NCBI GenBank assembly: GCA_017849555.1 | Contig: JAFIGU010000088.1 | Span: 39,600-103,599, forward strand | Length of the DNA: 64,000 bases | Source of the DNA: Sphingomonas sp. | GTDB taxonomy: Bacteria; Pseudomonadota; Alphaproteobacteria; Sphingomonadales; Sphingomonadaceae | Direction of reading: 5' to 3' | Shown here: positions 17,629-25,719 of the stretch, one piece after another | Position numbering within the stretch: position 1 is the first letter of the stretch | Layout: every line of letters starts with the position of its first letter | Notes under the pieces: generated by a model | Told to the model about the DNA's origin: nothing | The model's database searches: none | What the model saw: the letters and a program-made list of their open reading frames with translations, nothing else | Made by a program: the position numbers and the translations under genes

Positions 17629-18864
17629 CGTCTCGGGAAGCGCAAGCAACACCGGGAGCACCCCCAGCGCGACCAGCGCGATCATCATCCCCGGTGCGGC
17701 GGGCGCGCCGCTTCGCTGGGTGAGAATCTGCGCCAGCCACGGGGTCAATCCGCCGAACAGCGCGGTCGCACTGGTCGCGCCGAGCGCAAGCCCGCTCAGC
17801 CGGCCCTCGACCGGCACCTGCTCGGCGGTCGCCACCGCGCCGACAGCGCTGACTCCGCCTGCCAGGATCGCGAGCAGCACCGCCCCCGCGATCGCCGGCC
17901 CGGTCTCGGCGCCGGCAAGCAGCCGGAACAGCGGGTAAGGCAGCAAAGCCGACAGCAAGGCGAGCCCGACCAGGACCGGCCGCCGCCCGAACCGATCGGC
18001 CAGCACGCCGACCAGCGGGGTCACCACGATCACCGCAACCCCGGCGATCGTCGCAAGCTGCAACGCCTTGGCCTCGGTCAACCCACCGGTCGACACCAGA
18101 TAGATCGGCACATAGGTGATGCCGACATAATAAGTGATCGATCCCAACGCGGAGATCGCGAAACCGCGCAGCACGCCGGGGCGGTGTCGGGCGAGCGCAT
18201 GGCCGAGCGGGTGGCGCACCAGCGTCCCGGCGGCGCGCTGGATTTCGAACTCGGGGGATTCGCGCATCGCCGCCCGCGCGACAAGGATCGCGCCGGCGAG
18301 GGCTGCGCCGATCAGGAACGGCACGCGCCATCCCCAGGCGTCGAGCGCCGGGGTCGGCAGCAAATTCACCGTCAGCGCCGCCACCCCCGCCGCGAGCAAT
18401 CCGCCGATCTCGCTCGTCGCTGCCGCAAGCGAGGTGACGAGCCCGCGCCGGTGCGGCAGCGCTCCCTCGAGCAGATAGGCGACCACCCCGGTATATTCGC
18501 CGCCGACCGCGAACCCCATCACGCAACGCAGCAGCAGCAACAACATCCCCGCGGCAGGGCCGATCTGCGCCACCGTCGGCAAGAGCGCGGTGAGCCCCAT
18601 CGCCACGGTCATCAGCGTCATCGAGGCGAGCAGCGTCGCGCGGCGGCCGTGACGGTCGCCGAAATGCCCGAAGACGATCGCGCCGATCGGGCGCAACAGA
18701 TAAGCGACCGCAAACCCCGCCAATGTCGTCAGCACCGCATTCTCGCCGACGAAGAACAACCGTGAGAGGACGGTCGTGAGATAGAGGAAGAGGGTGAAGT
18801 CGTACCATTCGACGACGGTCGAAATGGTCGCCAGGGCGAGGGATCGGCGGTCGAGCGGCTGCAA
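17608..18864 (-). CDS. MFS transporter of the metabolite:H+ symporter (ProP/KgtP-like) group
   Basis: A 12-helix transporter of 418 aa. The N-terminus STVVEWYDFTLFLYL is the hallmark of the MHS group, which moves organic acids, betaines and similar solutes with protons. The inter-helix motif GHFGDRHGRRATL (about residues 66-78) and a second FADRFGRRP-like loop (LADRFGRRPVLVG) in the C-half support the assignment. Translation begins at TTG (18862-18864), so the exact start is uncertain. The substrate cannot be read from sequence. It is a single gene convergent with the porin. Confidence 0.88.
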   Translation of the reverse strand: MQPLDRRSLALATISTVVEWYDFTLFLYLTTVLSRLFFVGENAVLTTLAGFAVAYLLRPIGAIVFGHFGDRHGRRATLLASMTLMTVAMGLTALLPTVAQIGPAAGMLLLLLRCVMGFAVGGEYTGVVAYLLEGALPHRRGLVTSLAAATSEIGGLLAAGVAALTVNLLPTPALDAWGWRVPFLIGAALAGAILVARAAMRESPEFEIQRAAGTLVRHPLGHALARHRPGVLRGFAISALGSITYYVGITYVPIYLVSTGGLTEAKALQLATIAGVAVIVVTPLVGVLADRFGRRPVLVGLALLSALLPYPLFRLLAGAETGPAIAGAVLLAILAGGVSAVGAVATAEQVPVEGRLSGLALGATSATALFGGLTPWLAQILTQRSGAPAAPGMMIALVALGVLPVLLALPETRPRGAD

Positions 18865-18989
18865 GATCAGGAGCTTAGGGGCCGGAACTGGTTACGGCAA
18901 CCCGTCTTCCATCCCTTTGAAAACACGCAATAATCTGCTACAAGGGCCGCCGAGATCGCCAAAAGTGCGATTCCAACTTTTGGGGAGTC

Positions 18990-19709
18990 TGCGAACGCTT
19001 ATATCGAGAGCCACAGAGACGGGTGGCGAGCCATCAAGCATCATAAGCATTGGTGGGCGTCGGTCGAAAACCACGCGACCAATCTGCTGGACATGCCCAT
19101 CGATGCGATCACAACCGATGACGTGCTGGCCGCGGTGCAGCCGATCTGGCTGACCATATCGCCGACCGCCGGGATTTTGCGCGGGCGCATCGAAAACCAT
19201 CCTCGATGCGGCCTGGGCGACAAAGCTCATCGTCGGCCCGTGGGAGAGCCCGGCCCGATGGCGAGGCGACTTCCTCCACCTGCTGCCAAGGCAGAAGCGT
19301 AAATATGCGGTCAGGCATCATCCTGCCGTCCCCTACCAGGATCTGCCGAAGTTCTATGAGCGTCTGGCGGCACGCTCCGCTATCTCGGCGCGGGCGCTGC
19401 AGATGATCATCCTATGCGCGACCAGGACGGCGGAGACGCGGCTTGCCACCTGGCGTAAGTTCAACCTCATCGATCGGGTCTGGACGATCCCGGGCAATCG
19501 CATCAAATCTGGCCGGGGAACATCGCATTCCCCTTACCGATAGCTGCATGGAAATCCTCCGGGAACAGGCAGCCATGACGAAGCCCCGGCCCGATGGTTA
19601 TGTGTTTCCGTGGTGTACGCCGGGGAAGCCATTCCATCAGATGCTGCGTTTGCTCGGTGAGAGCGTCCGCATGTCGGAATCGTCGGCAGAAAAGGCCCCT
19701 GGTCAATGA
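18990..19709 (+). pseudogene. Decayed P4-type tyrosine integrase
   Basis: Pieces of a phage P4-like integrase appear in order but in changing frames. SHRDGWRAIKHHKHWWASVE and DMPIDAITTDDVLAAVQPIW come first. After a shift near 19190 come ILDAAWATKLI, ARWRGDFLHLLPRQKRKYAV and HHPAVPYQDLPKFYERLA, then the box I region ALQMIILCATRTAETRLATW with its catalytic Arg. After another shift near 19505 come EHRIPLTDSCMEILREQ and PRPDGYVFP. The N-terminal arm-binding domain and the C-terminal HxxR/Tyr part are missing. It cannot make an active enzyme. No tRNA gene was seen beside it. 19710-19834 holds no gene I can support. Confidence 0.85.
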
Positions 19710-19834
19710 TCGCTTCCCACCCACCTCATGCCCTTTCGTTGGCAGGGAGTCTGCCGCTGGCACCGGACGGACCGATGCGCCCCAATTCCTGCCGTTGAGC
19801 GGCCAGCAGCGCCTTTCCAAGACCGGCCCCTGTC

Positions 19835-20584
19835 TTATGTCGCAATCCCGACGACCAGACCATCGGCAAGCCATTGGCCCAGCATCCCGCCAGCGCGCGC
19901 GATCCCAATCTCCTGGCCAAACGCCTCGACCATCAGGTCGCACAATTTCGCGAAGGACATGCCGGCGCGCACCGAGAGCAGCGCCTGATGCTCATATTGA
20001 TCGATGGCGCGAAATTGCGCGACATCGCCATGTCGCCAGACGAGGATAGCACCGGGCTCGGGCAAGAACTCGACCGCGGGCGGCACCTCGCCGGTCGCGA
20101 GCGCCGACCAGATCGCGGGAGCGTTCGTCGTCAGGCTGCCGAGATCGAGCGTCGGCGTGATCCGCAGCGTGGCACGGTCCCAATCGACGTCACCGAGTTC
20201 GCCGGCTGAAACCGCGTCGGCATCCGCCGCGACGAATGCCTCCCCGAGCGCCATTTCGAGCCAGCCAAGCTCGGCTACCTCGGGGTCGGCGAGATAAAGG
20301 ATTTCCAGCGTCGCGGGAAAATCGCGCGCATAAGCGTCGAGGGTCCAACTGCTTGGCGCCAGGCGATCGACATGCGCGACCACCGCCCGATGAAAAGCCT
20401 CGCCGCCGATCCAGTCGCGCGTGTGCTCGAAGCTCTCTTCCAGGCAAGCCGCGAGCTGTGCCCGATAATTGTTCTGATAGACGCGCAGGCCCGGCGCGGC
20501 CGCTTCGCCGAAACGCGCAGCGGCGACTGCGTCCTCTGAGGTCAGCCACGCGCGCATATCGCGCTGAAGCTCGATCAGGCTCAT
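19835..20584 (-). CDS. bufC: BufC-like protein (DUF2063), partner of the bufferin-modifying enzyme
   Basis: A 249-aa protein with the N-terminal DUF2063 domain (LIELQRDMRAWLTSED, then GLRVYQNNYRAQLAACLEES and FEHTRDWIGGEAFHRAV). DUF2063 proteins accompany DUF692 enzymes and are thought to present the precursor peptide to them. The ATG overlaps the BufB stop by four bases (ATGA), showing translational coupling. It is the last gene of the bufA-bufB-bufC unit. Annotation as a DNA-binding protein is a family label I do not follow here, since the neighbours fit peptide modification. Confidence 0.88.
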   Translation of the reverse strand: MSLIELQRDMRAWLTSEDAVAAARFGEAAAPGLRVYQNNYRAQLAACLEESFEHTRDWIGGEAFHRAVVAHVDRLAPSSWTLDAYARDFPATLEILYLADPEVAELGWLEMALGEAFVAADADAVSAGELGDVDWDRATLRITPTLDLGSLTTNAPAIWSALATGEVPPAVEFLPEPGAILVWRHGDVAQFRAIDQYEHQALLSVRAGMSFAKLCDLMVEAFGQEIGIARAGGMLGQWLADGLVVGIAT

Positions 20585-21414
20585 GCCGCTTCTCGCAGCG
20601 CGCCACGCGCGATCGTCCGCGCGGTGCCGAGTTCGGCGAGCAACTCGGCGAGCGGAGGAATATCGTCGTCGCGTTCGATCATCACCGCGACCGGCCCGAG
20701 CTTCGGCATGACGTAAGCATAGAGGTTCCAGACCGAAGCGGGCACCGGCCGATCATGCGTATCGATCAGCATCTCGGCTCCCCGGCTGTGCCCGGCAAGG
20801 TGGATCTGCCGCACGCGATCATGCGGCACGCCATCGAGATAGGCGATCGGATCGAAGCCGTGGTTGGTCGCGCTGACGAACACATTGTTGACGTCAAGCA
20901 GCAGTCCGCAGCCCGTGCGGGCACACATGGCATCGAGAAACTGCCATTCGGTCATGTCGGCGGAGGCGAAATCGATATAGGTTGACGGGTTCTCGATCAG
21001 CATTTCGCGGCCCAGCGCGTCCTGCGCCCGCGCAATGTTCGCGCAGACGAGGTCGAGCGCTTCCTCCGTATAGGGGAGAGGCAGCAGATCGTGCGAGTTG
21101 AAGCCTTCGATCCGCGACCAGCTCAGATGATCGGAGACGAACAGCGGGTCGATCTCGTCGACCAGCGCGCGCAGGCGCGCGAGATAGGCGCCATCGACGC
21201 CGTCGGCCGATCCGACCGACATCGACACGCCATGCAAGGCGACCGGATAGCGCGCCCTGACATCGCGCAGGATGTGGCGCGGCCGGCCACCGTCAACCAT
21301 GAAATTCTCCGAGATTACCTCGACGAAATCGACCGCGATGGGGGTGTCCAGAAACTCGGCATAATGCGGCTTGCGTAGCCCGAGCCCGAAGCCGGAAAAG
21401 GGAGCAATGGTCAT
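20581..21414 (-). CDS. bufB: BufB-like DUF692 multinuclear non-haem iron enzyme
   Basis: A 277-aa TIM-barrel enzyme of the DUF692/MbnB family. These enzymes use two or three iron ions to modify cysteines of a ribosomal peptide. Ligand-bearing segments are all present: ALHGVSMSVGS, FVSDHLSW, MLIENPSTY, LLLDVNNVFVSATNHGFD, IHLAGHSRG and DTHDRPV. FGLGLRKPHYAEFL at the N-terminus is the usual opening. I chose the ATG at 21414 rather than one 33 bases upstream because it matches the family start. It lies between a Cys-rich precursor gene and bufC, the standard bufferin order. Confidence 0.92.
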   Translation of the reverse strand: MTIAPFSGFGLGLRKPHYAEFLDTPIAVDFVEVISENFMVDGGRPRHILRDVRARYPVALHGVSMSVGSADGVDGAYLARLRALVDEIDPLFVSDHLSWSRIEGFNSHDLLPLPYTEEALDLVCANIARAQDALGREMLIENPSTYIDFASADMTEWQFLDAMCARTGCGLLLDVNNVFVSATNHGFDPIAYLDGVPHDRVRQIHLAGHSRGAEMLIDTHDRPVPASVWNLYAYVMPKLGPVAVMIERDDDIPPLAELLAELGTARTIARGALREAA

Positions 21415-21471
21415 TGCTTCGCTCCTGCAGGGGAGCCGGCCCGACACGAGCGCGCCGGGCCGGTAGGAGGA

Positions 21472-21735
21472 TCAGTTCGGCGCGGTCTCGCTGCCGCCCG
21501 CCGCCGCACAGGCCTTGGCGGTCAGTTCCTTGAAGCCCTGGCCCTTGCACGAATTCTGGCCCTTGCAGTCGTTCTTCGCGGTCTTGCAGTCCGACTGGCC
21601 CTTGCAGGTATTGACGCCGTAGCAATGGACCTTTGCCGCCGCCCCTTTGGCGATCGCGGCGGTCGGCGCGGCAGCGGAAATGGCGACGACTGCGGCGGCG
21701 GCGGCGATGCTGGCGGTAGTGCGGATAACGGTCAT
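21472..21735 (-). CDS. bufA: Bufferin-type precursor peptide, six-Cys (BufA2-like)
   Basis: An 87-aa exported peptide: signal sequence ([20 protein letters not shown] to AIA), then a mature part with six cysteines. The core is [23 protein letters not shown] and SCKGQGF, with the CKGQ unit three times, and a last Cys in ELTAKAC. Bufferins are copper-sequestering periplasmic peptides whose cysteines are oxidised by BufB. The gene is directly upstream of bufB and has its own SigF-type promoter at 21779-21805. It is unlike the second precursor at 23231 except for the CYGV start of the core. Confidence 0.88.
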   Translation of the reverse strand: MTVIRTTASIAAAAAVVAISAAAPTAAIAKGAAAKVHCYGVNTCKGQSDCKTAKNDCKGQNSCKGQGFKELTAKACAAAGGSETAPN

Positions 21736-21778
21736 AAATAGCTCCGTGAGAAGGGTTCTGCCTGGTTGGCCACCCTAG

Positions 21779-21805
21779 TTCGCTGCCGTCGCCCGCCCGG
21801 TTACA
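21779..21805 (-). promoter_or_regulatory. SigF-type promoter of the bufA-bufB-bufC unit
   Basis: Read on the minus strand: TGTAACC (21805-21799), 16 bases, CGAA (21782-21779), 44 bases before the ATG of bufA. The same two boxes with the same 16-base spacing precede sigF and the DUF2282 gene. Confidence 0.85.
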
Positions 21806-21839
21806 TCGCTCGAGAAAAAAGCGCGTACGCCACGAAAAA

Positions 21840-22481
21840 TTACCAGCGCAGCAGCCGGGGTCCGAGCAAGGCCCCGAGCGAAGCGGCGAGCAGGATGCCG
21901 AGCGAATACCAGGTCAGCACGAAGATCGCCGAGACCTCCGGGCAATGCACGCAATACACCGTGGCGGCAAAGGCGCCGGCCGAGAGGCCCGCTGCAGCAC
22001 CGGCGGCGCGCAGCCTTGTCGGCGCCAATCGTCGGAACGACCAGAGCAGGCCGATGAAGATCGGCATGGCGAGGCCGAGCACGATCCACGGGCAGACCAT
22101 CCAGCTATGCCCGAGCCACATGGCGAGCCACTTAGCAGGGGGCGTTCGAACCAGCTCGATGACGCCGGCACCGGCAAGGAGCGTAACCGGAACGGCAAGC
22201 AGCCAGACCCAGCGCACGCTGCCGCTGTCGGGCCGTGCAAGTTGCGCGGTTACGGCCAGCGCCACGGCCGACAGCGAGATCGTGTAGGTCCATTTTATCC
22301 AGAAGGCGAAGCCGCGCATCGCGACATGAAGGTCGGGCCGGATGCCGAGCATCGATACGACCGCTGCGCTTGCGACCAATGCACCCAGCAACAGGCCGAT
22401 TGCGAGCCGCCAGCCGACGGCATGACGACGCACTTTCGGCACGTCGGCGGAGAGTTTGGTGATCAGGTCCTCGGTGTTCAT
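21840..22481 (-). CDS. nrsF: NrsF-type anti-sigma-F factor (DUF1109)
   Basis: A 213-aa inner-membrane protein with six hydrophobic segments. It matches NrsF of Caulobacter type: a short cytoplasmic N-terminus (MNTEDLITKLSADVPKVRRH), paired helices, and cysteine residues in the membrane part (VCPW near residue 130 and CVHCPE near 173) that could act in sensing. NrsF holds SigF at the membrane until metal or oxidative stress releases it. The ATG overlaps the sigF stop by four bases (22478-22481), so the pair is coupled. Confidence 0.9.
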   Translation of the reverse strand: MNTEDLITKLSADVPKVRRHAVGWRLAIGLLLGALVASAAVVSMLGIRPDLHVAMRGFAFWIKWTYTISLSAVALAVTAQLARPDSGSVRWVWLLAVPVTLLAGAGVIELVRTPPAKWLAMWLGHSWMVCPWIVLGLAMPIFIGLLWSFRRLAPTRLRAAGAAAGLSAGAFAATVYCVHCPEVSAIFVLTWYSLGILLAASLGALLGPRLLRW

Positions 22482-23017
22482 CGACCGCCTCCCTGAAAGC
22501 GCGCCATCAAGGTCTTGAGGCCGCGATGGACCGAGATCTTCACATCGGATTCGCCAATCCCGTCAGCGGTGGCGGCTTCGGCGACGCTCATTCCCTCGAT
22601 CCGCGTCGCGCGGATCATCCGCGCCTGTTTGACCGGCAGGGTCTCGAGCAGATCATCAACATCGAGCCGGGCGCCGGATGCGTCCTCGAACCCTTCGACG
22701 ATCAGGATTTCCTCCAGTCCCTCGATCGGCTGGAGGCGGCGATTACGGCGGAGATGGTCGATCATCTTGTAACGTGCGACCGCAAACAGCCAGGCGGTGA
22801 ATAGCCGATCGCGGTCATAGCTCGCCCGGCGGGTATGCACGGCGATGAGCGTTTCCTGCACCAGATCTTCGATGTCGTCCTCCGAACCGTTCGCCCGGCG
22901 TCGATAAAAGCCGCGCAGCAAGGGGACCAGGTGGCGCAACAGCGCTGCATGGTCGGCAGCATTGCCGTCGAGGCCACTGATCATCAGTTGGCGCAACTCG
23001 TCCTCGTTCGCCTTCAT
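22478..23017 (-). CDS. sigF: ECF sigma factor SigF
   Basis: A 179-aa extracytoplasmic-function sigma factor. Region 2 covers about residues 25-95 with DLVQETLIAVHTRRASYD and FTAWLFAVARYKMIDHLRR. Region 4 covers about 115-170 with LDDLLETLPVKQARMIRATR-like and ADGIGESDVKISVHRGLKTL (HTH). GAGGAG precedes the ATG. The matching promoter at 23038-23064 shows positive autoregulation. Sister promoters drive the two bufferin genes, so this sigma controls the whole 21.5-24.0 kb region. Confidence 0.93.
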   Translation of the reverse strand: MKANEDELRQLMISGLDGNAADHAALLRHLVPLLRGFYRRRANGSEDDIEDLVQETLIAVHTRRASYDRDRLFTAWLFAVARYKMIDHLRRNRRLQPIEGLEEILIVEGFEDASGARLDVDDLLETLPVKQARMIRATRIEGMSVAEAATADGIGESDVKISVHRGLKTLMARFQGGGR

Positions 23018-23037
23018 TCGCGCTCCTCACGGGAGAG

Positions 23038-23064
23038 TTCGGCGTAGCCGGCCGAAAGGTTACA
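23038..23064 (-). promoter_or_regulatory. SigF-type promoter of sigF-nrsF (autoregulation)
   Basis: On the minus strand: TGTAACC (23064-23058), 16 bases, CGAA (23041-23038), 21 bases before the sigF ATG. It stands back to back with the promoter at 23095-23121, leaving 30 bases between the two -35 boxes. Confidence 0.85.
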
Positions 23065-23094
23065 GCCGGTGACGAAATTTATTTGAGGTCGATG

Positions 23095-23121
23095 TGTAAC
23101 CGTTGCTCGGCGCCGGCCGAA
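23095..23121 (+). promoter_or_regulatory. SigF-type promoter of the DUF2282 bufferin and DoxX genes
   Basis: TGTAACC (23095-23101), 16 bases, CGAA (23118-23121), about 110 bases before the ATG of the DUF2282 gene. Both boxes and the spacing are identical to the other two SigF sites in this region. Confidence 0.85.
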
Positions 23122-23230
23122 TTGCCGTCGTGATCCGGTGCAACCGCCTCCTACCCGGGTCACCGCGCGGCCCTGGCATCCCACGGATCCGGGCCGCGCG
23201 CCAGAGGCCCAGACACGAAGGACCACTCCG

Positions 23231-23515
23231 ATGCACAAGACTCACGCGACGATCGCGGCCACCCTCGCGATGGCGGTTGCCGGCACCGCGCTTGCCGCTG
23301 CGGCTTCCGCCTCCGCGCAGACCAAGCCCGCCATGGAAAAATGCTACGGCGTCGCCAAAGCGGGCAAGAACGACTGCAAGGCGGGCGCGGGGACGAGCTG
23401 CGCCGGCACCTCGAAGGTCGACTATCAGGGCAATGCCTGGAAGCTGGTCAAGGCCGGCACCTGCACCACGATCAAGACCCCCAAAGGCCCCGGCTCGCTG
23501 AGCCCCAAGGCCTGA
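23231..23515 (+). CDS. bufA: Bufferin-type precursor, DUF2282 (BufA1-like)
   Basis: A 94-aa exported peptide with signal sequence ([20 protein letters not shown] to SASAQ). The DUF2282 core has four cysteines: [24 protein letters not shown] and VKAGTC, with VDYQGNAWK between the third and fourth. DUF2282 peptides are modified by DUF692 enzymes and bind copper. Here the gene is not followed by its own bufB and bufC but by a DoxX gene. The only modifying enzymes in the window are on the opposite strand 1.8 kb away. The ATG at 23231 is chosen because it starts the signal peptide. A hairpin (CAGCCGG at 23526-23532 with CCGGCTG at 23546-23552) separates it from doxX. Confidence 0.9.
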   Translation: MHKTHATIAATLAMAVAGTALAAAASASAQTKPAMEKCYGVAKAGKNDCKAGAGTSCAGTSKVDYQGNAWKLVKAGTCTTIKTPKGPGSLSPKA

Positions 23516-23572
23516 CAATCGCGCGCAGCCGGGGCTGTCAAGGCGCCGGCTGGCCGTTCACGGAGACTTCCG

Positions 23573-24043
23573 ATGGAACAGCTCATCGCCCTTTACGACC
23601 GCGTGATCAGCCGCGCGTCGGCGTTGGTGCCCGATGCCCTTCTATTGCTCGTTGCGCGGCTCGGCATCGCGGGCGTTTTCTTCATGTCGGGTCGCACCAA
23701 GGTCGACGGTATCATCCATATCACCGACAGCACCTACGAGCTGTTCCGCACCGAATATGCGCTGCCGCTGGTGCCGCCGACCATTGCGGCAGTCGCCGCG
23801 ACCTGGTCCGAACATGTCTTTTCGATCCTGCTCGTACTCGGCGTCGCCACTCGCCTTTCGGCGCTGGCGCTGTTCATGATGACGCTGACGATCGAGATCT
23901 TCGTCTATCCCGATGCATGGCCGACTCATCTCAGCTGGGCCGCAGTCCTCCTGCCATTAATCTTCCGGGGTGGCGGCGCCTGGTCATTGGATCGGGGTAT
24001 CGCCCGGCTGCTGCATCCAGCGGTACGATTCGCTCACGCCTGA
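23573..24043 (+). CDS. DoxX family membrane protein
   Basis: A 156-aa membrane protein with four hydrophobic helices. The DoxX signature is [20 protein letters not shown] at about residues 25-44, with [20 protein letters not shown] and a final [20 protein letters not shown]. DoxX genes regularly follow DUF2282 bufferin genes (for example gigD in the gig operon of Legionella), where the protein is thought to help redox or metal handling at the inner membrane. It shares the SigF promoter at 23095 with the precursor gene. Confidence 0.9.
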   Translation: MEQLIALYDRVISRASALVPDALLLLVARLGIAGVFFMSGRTKVDGIIHITDSTYELFRTEYALPLVPPTIAAVAATWSEHVFSILLVLGVATRLSALALFMMTLTIEIFVYPDAWPTHLSWAAVLLPLIFRGGGAWSLDRGIARLLHPAVRFAHA

Positions 24044-24092
24044 AACTGCGGTCGGAGCCGCGGGCCGCTTCGATCGGGTTTCCGCTGGCATC

Positions 24093-24242
24093 CTATCTTG
24101 CGACTTGTCTCGTGACGCAGAGCTGGCTTTCGTGCGCCTTCGAACGATTGGGTACGATCTCGACGTCGGTGCGGATCGAGAGCGTCCGGATCTGGCCCTT
24201 GAAGTCGCCGTTGTTGCGGGTGACATAACCGATGACAGGCAT
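24093..24242 (-). pseudogene. Truncated DUF736 gene (conjugative-element remnant)
   Basis: The first half of a DUF736 protein: MPVIGYVTRNNGDFKGQIRT then LSIRTDVEIVPNRSKAHES, after which the frame runs into unrelated residues and stops at 49 aa. Complete DUF736 proteins have about 100 aa and continue with an APDFRVF-like block that is missing here. These genes belong to integrative conjugative elements and plasmids of Proteobacteria. Its presence 4.4 kb from the dead integrase suggests both are leftovers of one element. 24243-24361 shows no other gene. Confidence 0.65.
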
Positions 24243-24361
24243 TGCTCGTCTCCTTTGATGCGCGCTCGAACCGTTCGGGCGACAGCGCGAGCGAAGGACC
24301 GGAGCGGCGAAGCTATTTGGAGCGAAACTACTCCCCTTGCCGATTATCTCATCCAGCAACC

Positions 24362-25702
24362 TCACGGGACCATATCCACCCGCACAGTGCGTTTCGCGGT
24401 CCAGAACAGCGCGAATGTTCCGAGCGCTAACAGGCTCGACGCGATCAATGCCCACCGCACGCCTTCGGCGTCACCCAGACCGAACGATGTTGCCAGGAGA
24501 TCGCTGAGAAGGCCCACGCTTAGCGGCCCAAGGCCCAAGCCAATCGCATTGAGGATGAACAGCAGGATGGCTGACGAGGTCGCCCGCATCGTCGGCGGGA
24601 CAACGCTCTGACCGACCGTGTAGACCGGCCCGAACCAGAAAGAACCCAGGATGATCGGTATGATCATCAATGCCATTGCCACCGGCGCGCTCGGTACCAG
24701 ATAGACAGCGATCGTGAAGGGAAGCGCCGCCAGACTCGCAATAGCAGGAATCGCGCAATAGGCGCGTGCGTCGGTGCGGCCGAACCGGTCGCCAAGCTGG
24801 CCGCCGAGCCATATGCCGACCATCCCCCCAAACCCACTGATAATTCCGAGTGAGATCCCTAGGAATCCGTGTGCACCGAGCCCAAACCGAGAGGCGAGTG
24901 CTTCAAGCTGTTCGCCGTGGACGCGAAAAAAGAAGGCGGCGGTAAAGGGAACTTGCGCGTAACTGACAAAAGCTTTCAGCGCGGCGCCGAAGGAAATGAA
25001 CCAATAGCTTCTCTTGCTCGCGAGATAGCGAAGCGTGTCCGGAAAGCTTGGATGTTCAATCGCCGGCCGCTCCGCCGGCGGAATTGCATGGCGCGGTTCC
25101 TTCAGCGTGAGCAAAGCCAACAGGGCGATGGCCACACCTGGAATTCCGGCAATGAGAAAAGCGTGTCGCCATCCATAGAGATCGACGATCACACCGCCCA
25201 TGCCCAGCCCGAGCAACGTACCGAGCGGTACGCCGAGATGGAAAAAGGCGAGCGCCGAAGCGCGCTTTTCGCGCGGCGTATAGTCACTTATCAGGGAATG
25301 GGCGGGCGGGATGCCTCCGGCCTCGCCAGCGCCAACGCCGATGCGTGCGAGAAGAAGGTGCACGAAATTTCCCGCGAATCCGCATAGAATTGTGAAAAAG
25401 CTCCAAGCCCCGAGCGCGCAGGTAATGATCAAGGGTCGGCTTTTCCGCTCGGCCAGTCGGGCGATCGGAATGCCAAAGGTCGTGTAGAAAATGGCGAAGG
25501 CAAAGCCGGTCATCAGACCGATCTGCCAATCGGCCAGCCCCAATTCCTGTTTGATCGGTTCGGCAAGGATGTTGATTATCTGGCGATCGAGGAAGCTGAG
25601 CAACATGGTCAGCATCAAGAATGAGACCGCATAGCGGCGATAGGCCGGCGAAACCGGCTCAATCTCGACCCTATGCACCCCGTCCGTCATGTCGCTCAGC
25701 AT
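24362..25702 (-). CDS. MFS transporter (spinster-like group)
   Basis: A 446-aa, 12-helix carrier. RYAVSFLMLTMLLSFLDRQI followed by INILAEPIKQELGLADWQIG is the usual opening of the spinster-type MFS proteins found beside TonB receptors in sphingomonads. GIPIARLAERKSRPLII (about residue 77) is the inter-helix motif A, and GVGAGEAGGIPPAHSLISDY is the motif C region. GAGGTAA lies just before the ATG. It is 17 bases downstream of the TonB receptor stop, so both are probably one unit that moves the same compound across outer and inner membranes. The substrate is unknown. Confidence 0.88.
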   Translation of the reverse strand: MLSDMTDGVHRVEIEPVSPAYRRYAVSFLMLTMLLSFLDRQIINILAEPIKQELGLADWQIGLMTGFAFAIFYTTFGIPIARLAERKSRPLIITCALGAWSFFTILCGFAGNFVHLLLARIGVGAGEAGGIPPAHSLISDYTPREKRASALAFFHLGVPLGTLLGLGMGGVIVDLYGWRHAFLIAGIPGVAIALLALLTLKEPRHAIPPAERPAIEHPSFPDTLRYLASKRSYWFISFGAALKAFVSYAQVPFTAAFFFRVHGEQLEALASRFGLGAHGFLGISLGIISGFGGMVGIWLGGQLGDRFGRTDARAYCAIPAIASLAALPFTIAVYLVPSAPVAMALMIIPIILGSFWFGPVYTVGQSVVPPTMRATSSAILLFILNAIGLGLGPLSVGLLSDLLATSFGLGDAEGVRWALIASSLLALGTFALFWTAKRTVRVDMVP

Positions 25703-25719
25703 GGGTTTACCTCGTCAAA

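Noticed and set aside
18865-18990. tRNA gene as attachment site for the dead integrase
   Set aside because: P4-type integrases often use tRNA genes, but I could not fold any cloverleaf here.
19726-19920. 64-codon minus-strand frame overlapping the end of bufC
   Set aside because: It overlaps a solid gene in another frame and shows no domain; any relation to the decayed element cannot be supported.
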